Assembly: GCF_008274625.1 (NCBI RefSeq)
Contig: NZ_VTRU01000001.1
Coordinates: 1,488,001 to 1,552,000 of the forward strand
From: Chryseobacterium panacisoli
GTDB taxonomy: Bacteria > Bacteroidota > Bacteroidia > Flavobacteriales > Weeksellaceae
Direction: 5' to 3'
DNA length: 64,000 bases
A model generated the notes under the pieces. It was given only the letters and a program-made list of their open reading frames with translations. It searched no databases and was not told the origin of the DNA. Position 1 is the stretch's first letter. The number at the start of each line of letters is the position of its first letter. A program made the translations under genes and the position numbers. Of the stretch, positions 34,872 through 44,050 are shown in pieces.

Positions 34872-37691
34872 TTAATTTTTCTTTTTTTCCCAAAGCAATA
34901 TTTTGTTGTCATAGCCTACTAATTCTGCTAAATATTTCATAATATCAAATCCGTCAAAAAATGTACGGGTTCTGTTATAGTTCACCGGAGTCCAGTCTGA
35001 ACTTACTTTTTTATAGGTAAATCCGGCTTTTACCATGACTACTACGGTTCCTACGCATGGGTCTATACTTAAGCTCGGAATATAATAAATTCCGGCTGTA
35101 GAATCATATTTTAATTTATGTCCTGAAGTAATTCCCATCGTAGCTCCTGCAGTTAATTTTCCTTCCACATGTCCTTCCAGTTCCGGTTTTTTTGTAGTTC
35201 CGATAACAACAAACATTCCTTTTAGCTCAAGTCCTGATTTTAATTCAACGGTGATGTTTGAGCTCAGATCAAAATTAACTTCCTTATCTCCTTTAACGGT
35301 ACTGAATGAGCCGTCTATTACACCGTCTACTTTTCCTTTTACTTCAAGATCAATGTACATTTTAAAGTTGATGACCACATGTTCTGTTTCATATCCTTTG
35401 CTTGCCCATTCTCTGATCATATTGAAGATTTCAAGAGCCAGCACATTTCCTGTTCCGGCTGTAGCTACAGCCACTCCTGCCTGAACAACCAAAGCTAAAA
35501 GGTCAAAAACAATGGCCAGTTCCACCAAAGGTTTTGCTTCAATGAAGAGCATCAGCTTGGTTCCTATATCAGAATGTGCCTCATTGACATCTGCTTCCCA
35601 TTCTGCTCCAAAATATAATGCGGGTGCATTTAATCTTATATCAAATGGCAGCTTTCTTCCTACTCCTTTGGATACAACACCTTTTGTCTGCGATGTGATC
35701 CCCTGTGACATTTTTTTGACGGAAGAAATGATAGAAAAAAGCTTACTGATCTTATCTTTATATTTTACGGTAAGTTCCGGTTTACAGTAGTAGCTTCCAT
35801 CTTTTTGTTTATCATAAGAGGCTTTAAGTTCTACTCCGAATTCTACGTCTGTATATTTTCCTTTTTCTTCATTGGCAAGACTCAATGCTTTGCTTCGAAG
35901 TTCTTTATGTTTTTCAGGAGTCATTTTTTGCCATTTTATACTTAAGCTGTTGCTTAGGTTGATAAAAAAGGCAAATCTCCATTTGATATCCGGATAAGCT
36001 TTTATTAATACGGTGGTTCGTTTTTCATTGCTATAATATCTGCAGGTATGCACGTGCATATGAAACTGATTCGGACTGGAAGATGCAGGCCAAATATACT
36101 GCATAAGAGCCATGGATTGAGCGTCAAATCCGACTCCTCCCCCAAAATTATACCTGCTCAGTGGAGCATACACTTCATAAGGAAATGATGGCGTTTGAAA
36201 ACTTTTCTTTGTATCTCCTTTATCTATTGCCTGTCCTACGTCTACAATATAAATTTCTTTTTTATGTTTGTTTTTTGTATCTCTGAAACAACTGTTCGTA
36301 TCAAAGCCTGTGACATCTATGATAAGTTCTTTTTTTGTAGCTGAAGTAGGGGCTACCACCGCATAGTTTATAGTCTGCGCATCATGGGCATTAAATACAA
36401 ATGAAATATCCACTCTGCGGTTGTTTTCGTAGTCTTTTTCATTTTTATATTTAATATTATCTCTTCCCATTTTATCATCCGTAGGATCTACTTCTCCTTT
36501 TCCTACTGAAATGATTCTTCTGGGATCTAATCCTCCGTCTGCAAAGAATTTTTTGACGACATCCGCCCTTCTTTGGGAAAGTCCTTTGTTATAATTTTCT
36601 TTTCCTATAACGCAGGCATAACCACTAAGATTCATTGTGGAATCTTTGTGCTCCAGAAGGAATTTAAGTACGTTATTCAGAATTGCAACCCCGTCTTTGT
36701 CAATAACTGTAGAATCAAATTTATAAAAGATTGTTCTCTGAATATGCTCTTGTAATGCCGCGGATTTTATCTGCTTTATACCGTCTCCGTTTTTAAAGAC
36801 TGTAGCAATTGTATTGTTAGCTTTTCCGTCCTTTGTTTCATTTTCAGTAATCTTTATCACTTCAAATTTACAGGGCTCGAGTCTGACAGAGTTTACATCC
36901 GGTTTATAGACTTTGGTTGGAGTCTGATTCTGGGCTCCGTTGGTATTGGTAGTGACTATCTTATTTTTTACATTAAGATAAATGGCATGAAGATCATCAC
37001 CAAGCTTGTCTTTGATGTATTGTTTTGATGCGGTATCTTTTACTTTAACGTAGAATTCTTCCACATTCTGGATGTTGTCTACATAAGCCATCCATGCAAA
37101 GGTATTCTCCATTTTCACATTTACCTCACCATCTATTACCTGTACATTGTTGTAGGTGTGTACCAGTTTATCTTTTTTGGCAGACTGCTGGTTCCATAGC
37201 TCAATACTGAGTGTATTTCCGTTCAGTCCTTCTGTCATCAGGTTCAGATGAACAATATGTCCATAGGAAATGTATTCGGTCTTTTTATTGTTTTTTATGC
37301 TTTTGCTGTTCTTTTGCGTAGACCATTTGCTGCTTACAATTTTGGGTTCACACCAGCCCTTCACAAATAATCCTGTATTACTTTTGGTATCTCTTACTCC
37401 TGAAAGACTGGCTTCTATATAAAACTGATAGCTTCCGCAATATTGCTTATCTATTAAAAATTTATATCCTCCTGCAGAAGTCATCTGATTGATAATAATT
37501 TTTCTGCTGCTGTTCTGCCTCATCCAGGTAAGAGGTTTCTTTTTGTCTGCATCTGTGGTGCCCGGCAGCCATTCGTCAATACCAAACTGCACCCACTGGT
37601 CCGGCTTTATTGTTACCCTTTGCCCTATTACAGACATTTTGGGGTAATACAGTCCGCTTACAACTTTTATTTTTTTTACGCCTTTTGCCAT
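34872..37691 (-). CDS. Large OmpA-domain protein, likely T6SS effector
   Basis: 939 aa, no signal peptide. Residues 1-110 are beta-rich (KVVSGLYYPKMSVIGQRVTI, QYCGSYQFYIEASLSG). Repeated beta domains follow to about 310. An OmpA C-terminal peptidoglycan-binding domain spans about 320-433 (FYKFDSTVIDKDGVAILNN, LSQRRADVVKKFFADGGL, NRRVDISFVF). The last 500 residues have no recognised family but contain a hydrophobic stretch, ELAIVFDLLALVVQAGVAVA, and a long beta-rich tail. It follows the PAAR-like gene by 11 nt and precedes a lipoprotein by 4 nt. A cell-wall-targeted or membrane-acting T6SS effector is likely; the activity is unknown. Confidence 0.85.
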   Translation of the reverse strand: MAKGVKKIKVVSGLYYPKMSVIGQRVTIKPDQWVQFGIDEWLPGTTDADKKKPLTWMRQNSSRKIIINQMTSAGGYKFLIDKQYCGSYQFYIEASLSGVRDTKSNTGLFVKGWCEPKIVSSKWSTQKNSKSIKNNKKTEYISYGHIVHLNLMTEGLNGNTLSIELWNQQSAKKDKLVHTYNNVQVIDGEVNVKMENTFAWMAYVDNIQNVEEFYVKVKDTASKQYIKDKLGDDLHAIYLNVKNKIVTTNTNGAQNQTPTKVYKPDVNSVRLEPCKFEVIKITENETKDGKANNTIATVFKNGDGIKQIKSAALQEHIQRTIFYKFDSTVIDKDGVAILNNVLKFLLEHKDSTMNLSGYACVIGKENYNKGLSQRRADVVKKFFADGGLDPRRIISVGKGEVDPTDDKMGRDNIKYKNEKDYENNRRVDISFVFNAHDAQTINYAVVAPTSATKKELIIDVTGFDTNSCFRDTKNKHKKEIYIVDVGQAIDKGDTKKSFQTPSFPYEVYAPLSRYNFGGGVGFDAQSMALMQYIWPASSSPNQFHMHVHTCRYYSNEKRTTVLIKAYPDIKWRFAFFINLSNSLSIKWQKMTPEKHKELRSKALSLANEEKGKYTDVEFGVELKASYDKQKDGSYYCKPELTVKYKDKISKLFSIISSVKKMSQGITSQTKGVVSKGVGRKLPFDIRLNAPALYFGAEWEADVNEAHSDIGTKLMLFIEAKPLVELAIVFDLLALVVQAGVAVATAGTGNVLALEIFNMIREWASKGYETEHVVINFKMYIDLEVKGKVDGVIDGSFSTVKGDKEVNFDLSSNITVELKSGLELKGMFVVIGTTKKPELEGHVEGKLTAGATMGITSGHKLKYDSTAGIYYIPSLSIDPCVGTVVVMVKAGFTYKKVSSDWTPVNYNRTRTFFDGFDIMKYLAELVGYDNKILLWEKKKN

Positions 37692-37702
37692 TTTCTTATC
37701 AT

Positions 37703-38191
37703 TTAGATTGCGCTATCCTGCCCTCCTCCCGAAGGCTGCTCATTATACATTTCTTCGGAATCTACCAACGGGTTAATCTGCTGCTGGACGTCTTTATCGG
37801 CATTTTTAAAGTTCTGCTGGCTGGCTTCTGCTCTCTGCCCGTGATCTATAATTTCAATGCACGGAGTTCCAGCAATAGCACATACGGCTTTGCTGTCTTC
37901 TACAATGATATATCCGCCATTGCTGAGCTGTACTTTATCATAAAACTTCTGCCATTCTGTAACCATGATCTTGCAAGGTGGCGGCGGAACTCCCATTTTG
38001 GTACAGTTTCCGAATGTATTTTTTTCAAATGTGGCTGCTCCTATTTCTTTCGTGGTGACGATGAGTTTTTTGGAAGCGCTTTTATCATTGGCATATTCTT
38101 TTTGGTGTGTAAGTACTTTCAGCTTGTCCGGAGCCTGCCCGAACTGGCATTTGCACATGGCGCCCTGTACTACAATATGTTTTTCTGCCAT
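37703..38191 (-). CDS. PAAR-like protein (DUF4280)
   Basis: 162 aa. It begins KHIVVQGAMCKCQFG and has paired Cys/Pro-rich stretches NCTKMGVPPPPCKIMV and SKAVCAIAGTPCIEIIDHG, the DUF4280 PAAR-like pattern. PAAR-like proteins form the sharp tip of the VgrG spike and carry effectors. The C-terminal tail (about 130-162) is polar and probably disordered. Its position immediately before the 939-aa gene suggests that it docks that effector. Confidence 0.9.
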   Translation of the reverse strand: MAEKHIVVQGAMCKCQFGQAPDKLKVLTHQKEYANDKSASKKLIVTTKEIGAATFEKNTFGNCTKMGVPPPPCKIMVTEWQKFYDKVQLSNGGYIIVEDSKAVCAIAGTPCIEIIDHGQRAEASQQNFKNADKDVQQQINPLVDSEEMYNEQPSGGGQDSAI

Positions 38192-38220
38192 ATTAATTTT
38201 ATCTTTAGTGAAATGGTAAT

Positions 38221-39264
38221 TTAGTTTTTATCAATTCCTGAAACTGATACTGAAATCTTTTTTTCTTCCTGCAGCATGATACTGCATTCCAGGTAAAGAG
38301 ATTCCGGAAGTGAAGTTTCTCCTTTCAGATAACTTATGAGTCTGAAAGTTCCTTCTTCATTCATCACTGGGTCATCTTCTATAATCAATGAAAAAGGTGA
38401 TCTTCTTATAAAATCATCAATGTCTCTTTCTTCATATAATTTTCCTGATCCTTCTACAGTGATCAGACCTGTTTCTCCTTTCAGCGGATCTGTTTGCAGT
38501 ATGATCTTGTATCTGGGTTCAATTGCATTATCTACTACCGGAAAAGCTGTTGTTATTTCTGTTCTGTATTCCTTTCCGAAACTCTGGTATATCCCAAAGA
38601 ACAAGGCACGGATGAAATAATCATTTTTAAGGTAAAGATCTATTGCTTCCGGCTGGCTGATTACTTTTTCAATCTTTCCGCAGTATTCATCTACAGTTTC
38701 GCCTTCAAATTCTTTATACAATTCTTCTTTTACAGCCGGCCATCTTTTGATAAATACCTCAGCATTTTCCACTGTTTCAAATTTTCCCTGTTCATTTGTA
38801 CGGATCTGTAAAGGGTATAAAATCTTAGAGGTTTTGTACGCCAGCAGATCTGCAATTTCATTGACTTCTTCTTCATTGAGATAAAGATTAGATGTTCTGT
38901 CTATCTCAAAAAAGTGATGCCCTTTTTCTGTTTTCAGCCAGCGAACGGAGGTTTCATATTTTAATTCACTTTTATCTTCTCCTTTTTCAATGGTAATGAC
39001 AACACTGTATTTCCTCACCGAAGTTTCCGGCCGAAAAACAAGGCTGTTTCCTCTTCCGAATTGCACCAAATTGTTTTTATCAGCAACTGCTGTTCTCGGA
39101 ATAAAAAGTTCCTTCTGCCCGTTAAGGTTGATAAGGATCATATCCTTAACAGCGCAATGATTATTATGGAAGAGTTTTAATGCATCTTTATCTAATCCGT
39201 ACAGCGAGGCTATACTTTTTAAAGTTTCATCTTTCTGAACGGTATGTATATTATATTTCTGCAT
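38221..39264 (-). CDS. LysM-domain protein of the T6SS cassette
   Basis: 347 aa. An N-terminal LysM-like module (about 3-55: YNIHTVQKDETLKSIASLYG) precedes about 290 residues of mixed beta and helical sequence with no recognised family (VRWLKTEKGHHFFEIDRTSN, LYLNEEEVNEIADLLAYK). It has no signal peptide, so like other T6SS cassette LysM proteins it may be an adaptor or a secreted component. It lies between the DUF2235 and PAAR-like genes. Confidence 0.82.
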   Translation of the reverse strand: MQKYNIHTVQKDETLKSIASLYGLDKDALKLFHNNHCAVKDMILINLNGQKELFIPRTAVADKNNLVQFGRGNSLVFRPETSVRKYSVVITIEKGEDKSELKYETSVRWLKTEKGHHFFEIDRTSNLYLNEEEVNEIADLLAYKTSKILYPLQIRTNEQGKFETVENAEVFIKRWPAVKEELYKEFEGETVDEYCGKIEKVISQPEAIDLYLKNDYFIRALFFGIYQSFGKEYRTEITTAFPVVDNAIEPRYKIILQTDPLKGETGLITVEGSGKLYEERDIDDFIRRSPFSLIIEDDPVMNEEGTFRLISYLKGETSLPESLYLECSIMLQEEKKISVSVSGIDKN

Positions 39265-39307
39265 AAAAATGTTCCTGCTTCAATTTCTTTCTTTATATGC
39301 TATTTTA

Positions 39308-40723
39308 TTAAAAATGAATAACCCTTGTTCTGTTCGGTCTCGGATCCATACCAATACCTTCTCTTCTTGCCGACCAGTGAAGATATTCATGGCGAAGCTT
39401 TCTTAAATCATCCTGTTCCTTTACTTCTTTCTGATAAGCTGTCTGACGGTTTTCCGGGATTTCGTTTCCTCCGTAGGCATCCCGCAGGGCTTTATAATGT
39501 TTGAAAGAGTAAGGCTTGCCATCTCCCATCACGTAAGTTCTGAGACGGTCTTTTATTCCTATTAAAAACTGATCATCCAAAATGGAATATTTATCGTCTG
39601 TCAGTTTCTTTATGGTTATAGGAAGATCTTTATCTACGCCATATTCCGCCATAAAATGCAAAGGAATGTAGCTGAATGTCTTCAGTAGCTTGCGTGTTCC
39701 TCTTAGTGATAAATAGAATCCGGGGGTAATGGTGAGCTCATCTTTATGATACCAACCTTCTGTTTCAAGCTCTGTCTTTAATGCTTTTAATTTGGTACTG
39801 GTAGTCCATGAAGTTTCAACTTCTTCCCACGTTTCCTGTCCGTTTTCGTAAGCTCCGCCTACATCACAGTGTACCCCGGGGAATGTTTTTTCAGTTCCGA
39901 TATGCACTCTCGTAAGGTCAAAATTTTCCCTGTGTTCATCTTCTGCAGTAAAGTGAACTACCGTCTGGGCTTTTCCGATATCATTCAGGCTCAGTTCTTC
40001 AACGTCATTGCTGAAGTTAGGTACTGGTGATAAATATTTTGAATAGGAAGAAACGGTATCGTAAATTCCCAGGAATCTTACTTTTAAAACGTCTACTTTT
40101 AATCCTGCTTCTTCGAGTTTAAGACCAAGATGTCCCCATTTCGGAAGTTCTTCTGAAGCTACCCCTTTTCCATCGTCGTCTGAATAGGTAGTAACGGAAA
40201 CCGCTTCGTTGGCAACCGTACGTGAGGTGGCTTTATATTTTGCTTTTCCAATTTCGTATACAAAATTACGGGCAGCGGCAGCTCCACGGCTGAACCCAAA
40301 TACATCAAAAGTAAGCACGGCAATTTTATCGGCTTTCTTTTCTGCTTTAATGGTTTTCACCTTTTTTACGATTTCTTCGCAGCCTTTTCTCACTTTCGAT
40401 CTGATTCCGGTTTCTCCTGTTCCAAAAGCATATCCCAACGTAGCATCTCCTTCTTTATCCTGAGTACCGATCCCTTCTATATAGATTCCAAAGTTTTTAT
40501 CATAGTTATCCCACATGCGGGCCACATTGCTCCAGTCATTGTTGTAACTGGTATTGTCTGAAGATTTACCGCCATGTTTTTTATGGGCATCCGTCCCTTT
40601 TTTTCTTTCGTCTGTATTGGTTTTATTATTCAGGGTTCCGTCAAAAAAAATCCCAATGGTAATATCCAGTACTTCCTCTTTGGATACAGATGGTGTATAA
40701 CTTCCAAATTGATTGTTGTGCAT
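39308..40723 (-). CDS. DUF2235 putative phospholipase effector (Tle1-like)
   Basis: 471 aa. It starts with the DUF2235 hallmark ITIGIFFDGTLNN, has the nucleophile elbow GFSRG (143-147, S145) after a hydrophobic strand, and later FPGVHCDVGGAYENG, the conserved Asp-bearing region of T6SS lipase Tle1 proteins. It has no signal peptide, as expected of a cargo carried by the spike. It should hydrolyse phospholipids in a target cell. The DUF2931 lipoprotein gene 34 nt upstream is its best immunity candidate. Confidence 0.9.
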   Translation of the reverse strand: MHNNQFGSYTPSVSKEEVLDITIGIFFDGTLNNKTNTDERKKGTDAHKKHGGKSSDNTSYNNDWSNVARMWDNYDKNFGIYIEGIGTQDKEGDATLGYAFGTGETGIRSKVRKGCEEIVKKVKTIKAEKKADKIAVLTFDVFGFSRGAAAARNFVYEIGKAKYKATSRTVANEAVSVTTYSDDDGKGVASEELPKWGHLGLKLEEAGLKVDVLKVRFLGIYDTVSSYSKYLSPVPNFSNDVEELSLNDIGKAQTVVHFTAEDEHRENFDLTRVHIGTEKTFPGVHCDVGGAYENGQETWEEVETSWTTSTKLKALKTELETEGWYHKDELTITPGFYLSLRGTRKLLKTFSYIPLHFMAEYGVDKDLPITIKKLTDDKYSILDDQFLIGIKDRLRTYVMGDGKPYSFKHYKALRDAYGGNEIPENRQTAYQKEVKEQDDLRKLRHEYLHWSARREGIGMDPRPNRTRVIHF

Positions 40724-40757
40724 AGTTCTTGTTTTTAAATTGACTGATTGAATGCTA

Positions 40758-41810
40758 TCATTCTATCTTTCGGGATACTCTGATTTTTGCTTTGGTAACA
40801 GCCAGTTTTTCTTTTTCAGATTCTAAGAATACCAAAACATTTGTATTGTCTTCGTTGACTTTAATGGTAAGATTAATGTTTTTATCCTTACCTAATTTTT
40901 GAAACAAATCAAATATTTCTTTATCATCAAAAGCATCTATCCATACTGCATACCTGTTGTTGTTTTTATCTTTCCAGTAAAAACCACAGAATCTTGGTAC
41001 TGCTCTGCTTTTATAGGTATTATCTTTTAAGCTCTGGTCAAAAAGATTTTCCTGTTCTCCGTTATAATTGGTAAAACCAAAATCTATCCATGTTGCTCCT
41101 TCAGGAAGAACTACTGAAGGTTTCCAGTTGTATTTCTCTCTGTATACGTTATAGACGTCAGCTGCAGGATAGCCTTCTTTTTCAATTTTCTCACGCACTT
41201 CCGGCTTGAATGTCTTGTAAGACGGGTCTTTCAGCATTCTGTCTGCAAAGCCTTCTTTCAGCATATACTGAGCATTTTCGTATGCTTTTTCTTTGGTAAT
41301 AATGGTATCATGAGCCTGGAAAGCACCTATTTCTTTCTGGTTACCTGCTCCTTTCATCCAAAGAACGACTCTGCCCTGGGGAGCCAATCCTACAACAAAT
41401 GAGTTATAGGTAGATTTCTTTTTCGTATCCTGATCTACAAACCCTTCATCAAAAAGGCTTTTTATCTTTTCTTTATCCAGATTCCATTTTCCGGTATAGA
41501 ATTTTTTTTCTACCAGAGAATACCATGTGAATTCCAGCTCATGGGGAGCATTCATTCTTTCGGTGGTCACGTTCATCGTTCCTCCTTCTTTTCCCCATCC
41601 TGTATTCTGTGTTCCCCAAATGGCATCAAAACTGTAAGTAAAACCATCAGCCACAATAGCACCTTCATATACTTCCATCGGATATTCCTGTGGGGCCGAA
41701 ACAGTTCCCAGCCAATTGTATTTTTCTTCCATTTTTTTATTCTGACAATTCGTTAATGAGAAACAGCATATTATAAAAAGAATCAGTATGTTATATTTAC
41801 TTATGACCAT
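40758..41810 (-). CDS. DUF2931 family lipoprotein (candidate immunity)
   Basis: 350 aa. The lipobox ends at C22 (FSLTNCQNKK). The body has DUF2931 features: YNWLGTVSAPQEYPMEVYEG, then GTQNTGWGKEGGTMNVT, and the later LPEGATWIDFGFTNYNGEQE. DUF2931 lipoproteins are frequent next to DUF2235 effectors in Bacteroidetes, which supports an immunity role in the periplasm or outer membrane. Its first codons overlap the end of the small gene upstream by 14 nt. Confidence 0.85.
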   Translation of the reverse strand: MVISKYNILILFIICCFSLTNCQNKKMEEKYNWLGTVSAPQEYPMEVYEGAIVADGFTYSFDAIWGTQNTGWGKEGGTMNVTTERMNAPHELEFTWYSLVEKKFYTGKWNLDKEKIKSLFDEGFVDQDTKKKSTYNSFVVGLAPQGRVVLWMKGAGNQKEIGAFQAHDTIITKEKAYENAQYMLKEGFADRMLKDPSYKTFKPEVREKIEKEGYPAADVYNVYREKYNWKPSVVLPEGATWIDFGFTNYNGEQENLFDQSLKDNTYKSRAVPRFCGFYWKDKNNNRYAVWIDAFDDKEIFDLFQKLGKDKNINLTIKVNEDNTNVLVFLESEKEKLAVTKAKIRVSRKIE

Positions 41811-41967
41811 GGGACATAATCTTCTTGTTACTCGCTAAAACCAGGTTATCTCTATGTGCTTCCACATTGATTTTCTTTGCTATTTTTTCAACCTTTTTTC
41901 CTACGCTAAGGTGATAGGAATCTTTTACTGTTATGCGCAGATTGGTTGCTGTTTTTATAATGGCCAT
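41797..41967 (-). CDS. Small basic protein following VgrG, 56 aa
   Basis: From MAIIKTATNLRITV at 41967, 2 nt past the vgrG stop; an in-frame ATG at 41994 would lie inside vgrG. No family is recognised. Alternating strand-like segments (LRITVKDSYHLSVGKKV, NVEAHRDNLVLASNKKIM) recall the repetitive gp5-type beta-prism at the end of VgrG proteins. It may extend or cap the spike, or be a small cargo adaptor. Both are inference. Confidence 0.65.
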   Translation of the reverse strand: MAIIKTATNLRITVKDSYHLSVGKKVEKIAKKINVEAHRDNLVLASNKKIMSHGHK

Positions 41968-41968
41968 A

Positions 41969-43900
41969 TCAGAAAAGTTTTGATTTTTCAGCACTGTTGA
42001 ACTCTACGATCTTTCCACTCTGCATGGTCATATTTTCCAGTTCGCTGAACATAGAAATTTCACCAGCTATTTCGTTGGATGTTTCAGATTGTCTCTTGAA
42101 TTCTTTTTCAATCATTTCTGTTCTGGTATCAGAAGTTTCTGTAATGTCTCCTGATGCAGTAAGTTTCATATCTTTTCCTGCTATGGAAACAATATTGTCG
42201 TTCGCAGTGCTGGTAATACTTGCTCCTGCTCCTATCGAAATTTCTTTTCCTGCTGTGATATTGATATTGTCACCAGCATTTAAAGTAAAGTTTTTAGGTG
42301 CTTTCATGCTGATATTGCCCTGTCCGTCCATGAAATAAGTATTGCCACTCGGATCAAGGATGGTTACACTTCCTTCTTCATCATTCATTAAAATTCTGAT
42401 TCCGCTTCTGGTTTGAATTGACTTAAGGTGATTGTTTACGCCTCCTCCTAAGGCTATTCCTCCATGGAACATTCCTCCCATTACAAAAGGTCTGTCCGGA
42501 TGGCTGTGAACAAAATTAACCATCACCTGATCTCCCACTTCCGGAATGGCTACATAACCACGGTTTTGGGTAATCTGATCTGTCCCTCCTGCATCAGGGC
42601 TCATCATACGGATAAAGTGAGTGGTATCATTGGTCTGCCAGTCAAATCTTACCTGTATTCTTCCCTGCCCTTCAGGATCTGTATTAGAAATTACTGTTGC
42701 AGTTTGTGGTTCGGCCTTTGGAACGGTGAATTCGGGTTTTGGAAGAAATCCTGTATCTGCGGCTATTCCTACGAAGCTTCCATTATAGTGACCTATTGTG
42801 TCAATTTCATGTTCTGCTTCTGTAATCATGATTCTGGTGAAATAAGAAGTTTCATTAGAATCTTGTTTACGCATCTGTACATCTGCCACACAGCCCGGAT
42901 GCAGGAAAGGAACTGTTGTATTTCCTGAAACGGAAAAAACGTTGACAGCTTCGCTTCCTGAGGCACTTTTTTGAGAGTACTCAACGTCAAGGTGTGTGGT
43001 AGCTTTGATGGGAGCCATCTGTAAAGCCGGAGTTTTATAAATAGATTCGTTGTGACTGTATGCTGTTTTTGCCAGATCACCCACATGCTTGATCGGTGTT
43101 GAACCGGAAGTCAGTCTTTCATTTTTATTACTGTTGTAGCCGTAGAATTGCGGCTTTGTATGTACGGCCTTCAATTCCACCTTTATATCATTGGCACTGC
43201 TTCCGTAAGTAAGGGTTATTGGTTTGTTCTGAGCAGGAAGTTTCCCGAAGTGTAAGACTTCACCGTCATAGTAGAACTGTTCACCATAAGCTTCAGCCAT
43301 TCTTGCCAGATAGTTATAATGGGTTTCATCGTACTGGCTGCTGTAGATGATCTGTGAAAAGTTATTCGCATCTACTCTGATATCAAAACGGCTTTTATCA
43401 ATTCCCTGTTTGATCACTTCTTCTGCAATGATTCCTACATTTACAGACTGTGCACCTCCAAAACTCTGGATATGTGGTGCCCCGTCAAGGAGAATGGTAG
43501 GACTGTATCCGGTAAGGACAATATTCCCTAAGCTCATTTGCTCCTGGCTGAATCCTACTCCGGTAATCACCCCTACAAAGGTTCTTTCCGGGCTGTTGTC
43601 TATATCTTTATAGGAAATAACAGCGGTAAGTCTTTTTCCAAGAAACTTATTGGCTTCTTCCAATGAATGGGTTTGTCTGTCTCCCAGGGTATCATGTGCC
43701 AGCGTCAGTGTAAATTCGTGGTGTCGTCTGGTGCTTTGTTTAAGCTTAAAATGCTTATAATACTTGATAATTTTCCCTTCTATAACAAGAGAAAGTTTTA
43801 CCAAACGGTTGATACCTGTATGATGGTTTTCGGAAATACCATCTGCATTCTGCGTCGGACGAAAAGACGTCGCTTGTGATTTTCCAGGTGTATTTGACAT
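41969..43900 (-). CDS. vgrG: VgrG spike protein (TssI)
   Basis: 643 aa. A gp27-like base (about 30-390: GINRLVKLSLVIEGKIIKYY, GYSPTILLDGAPHIQSF) is followed by the gp5 OB-fold region (about 415-490: DPEGQGRIQVRFDWQTND, VAIPEVGDQVMVNFVHSHPD, PFVMGGMFHGG). A repetitive beta-prism comes next (GDNINITAGKEISIGAG, GKDMKLTASGDI). It forms the trimeric tip of the T6SS needle. Hcp is encoded upstream, with a hairpin between the two genes; the cargo genes follow downstream. Confidence 0.94.
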   Translation of the reverse strand: MSNTPGKSQATSFRPTQNADGISENHHTGINRLVKLSLVIEGKIIKYYKHFKLKQSTRRHHEFTLTLAHDTLGDRQTHSLEEANKFLGKRLTAVISYKDIDNSPERTFVGVITGVGFSQEQMSLGNIVLTGYSPTILLDGAPHIQSFGGAQSVNVGIIAEEVIKQGIDKSRFDIRVDANNFSQIIYSSQYDETHYNYLARMAEAYGEQFYYDGEVLHFGKLPAQNKPITLTYGSSANDIKVELKAVHTKPQFYGYNSNKNERLTSGSTPIKHVGDLAKTAYSHNESIYKTPALQMAPIKATTHLDVEYSQKSASGSEAVNVFSVSGNTTVPFLHPGCVADVQMRKQDSNETSYFTRIMITEAEHEIDTIGHYNGSFVGIAADTGFLPKPEFTVPKAEPQTATVISNTDPEGQGRIQVRFDWQTNDTTHFIRMMSPDAGGTDQITQNRGYVAIPEVGDQVMVNFVHSHPDRPFVMGGMFHGGIALGGGVNNHLKSIQTRSGIRILMNDEEGSVTILDPSGNTYFMDGQGNISMKAPKNFTLNAGDNINITAGKEISIGAGASITSTANDNIVSIAGKDMKLTASGDITETSDTRTEMIEKEFKRQSETSNEIAGEISMFSELENMTMQSGKIVEFNSAEKSKLF

Positions 43901-43997
43901 ATTTTTTAGTGATTTGATTAATTTTCTAAACGATTATTCAACAGGGCGGGAATTTAAAAATAAAAACAAATGCGCCCACTGAATATAGTCTAAGGTA

Positions 43998-44036
43998 AAA
44001 AAAGACCGTCTTGTTTAAGGACAGTCTTTTATTTTT
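43998..44036 (-). terminator. Hairpin between hcp and vgrG
   Basis: AAAGACCGTC and GGACAGTCTTT pair with one mismatch and are followed by T residues. It lies 15-50 nt after the hcp stop and 100 nt before vgrG, so it may attenuate transcription and keep hcp message in excess. Confidence 0.75.
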
Positions 44037-44050
44037 TACTCATGAAAGAC

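Noticed and set aside
37610..38224. A 204-residue plus-strand frame
   Set aside because: It covers the opposite strand of the PAAR-like gene and the start of the 939-aa gene. No start context or domain.
42464..42928. A 154-residue plus-strand frame
   Set aside because: It lies opposite vgrG, which has clear family motifs.
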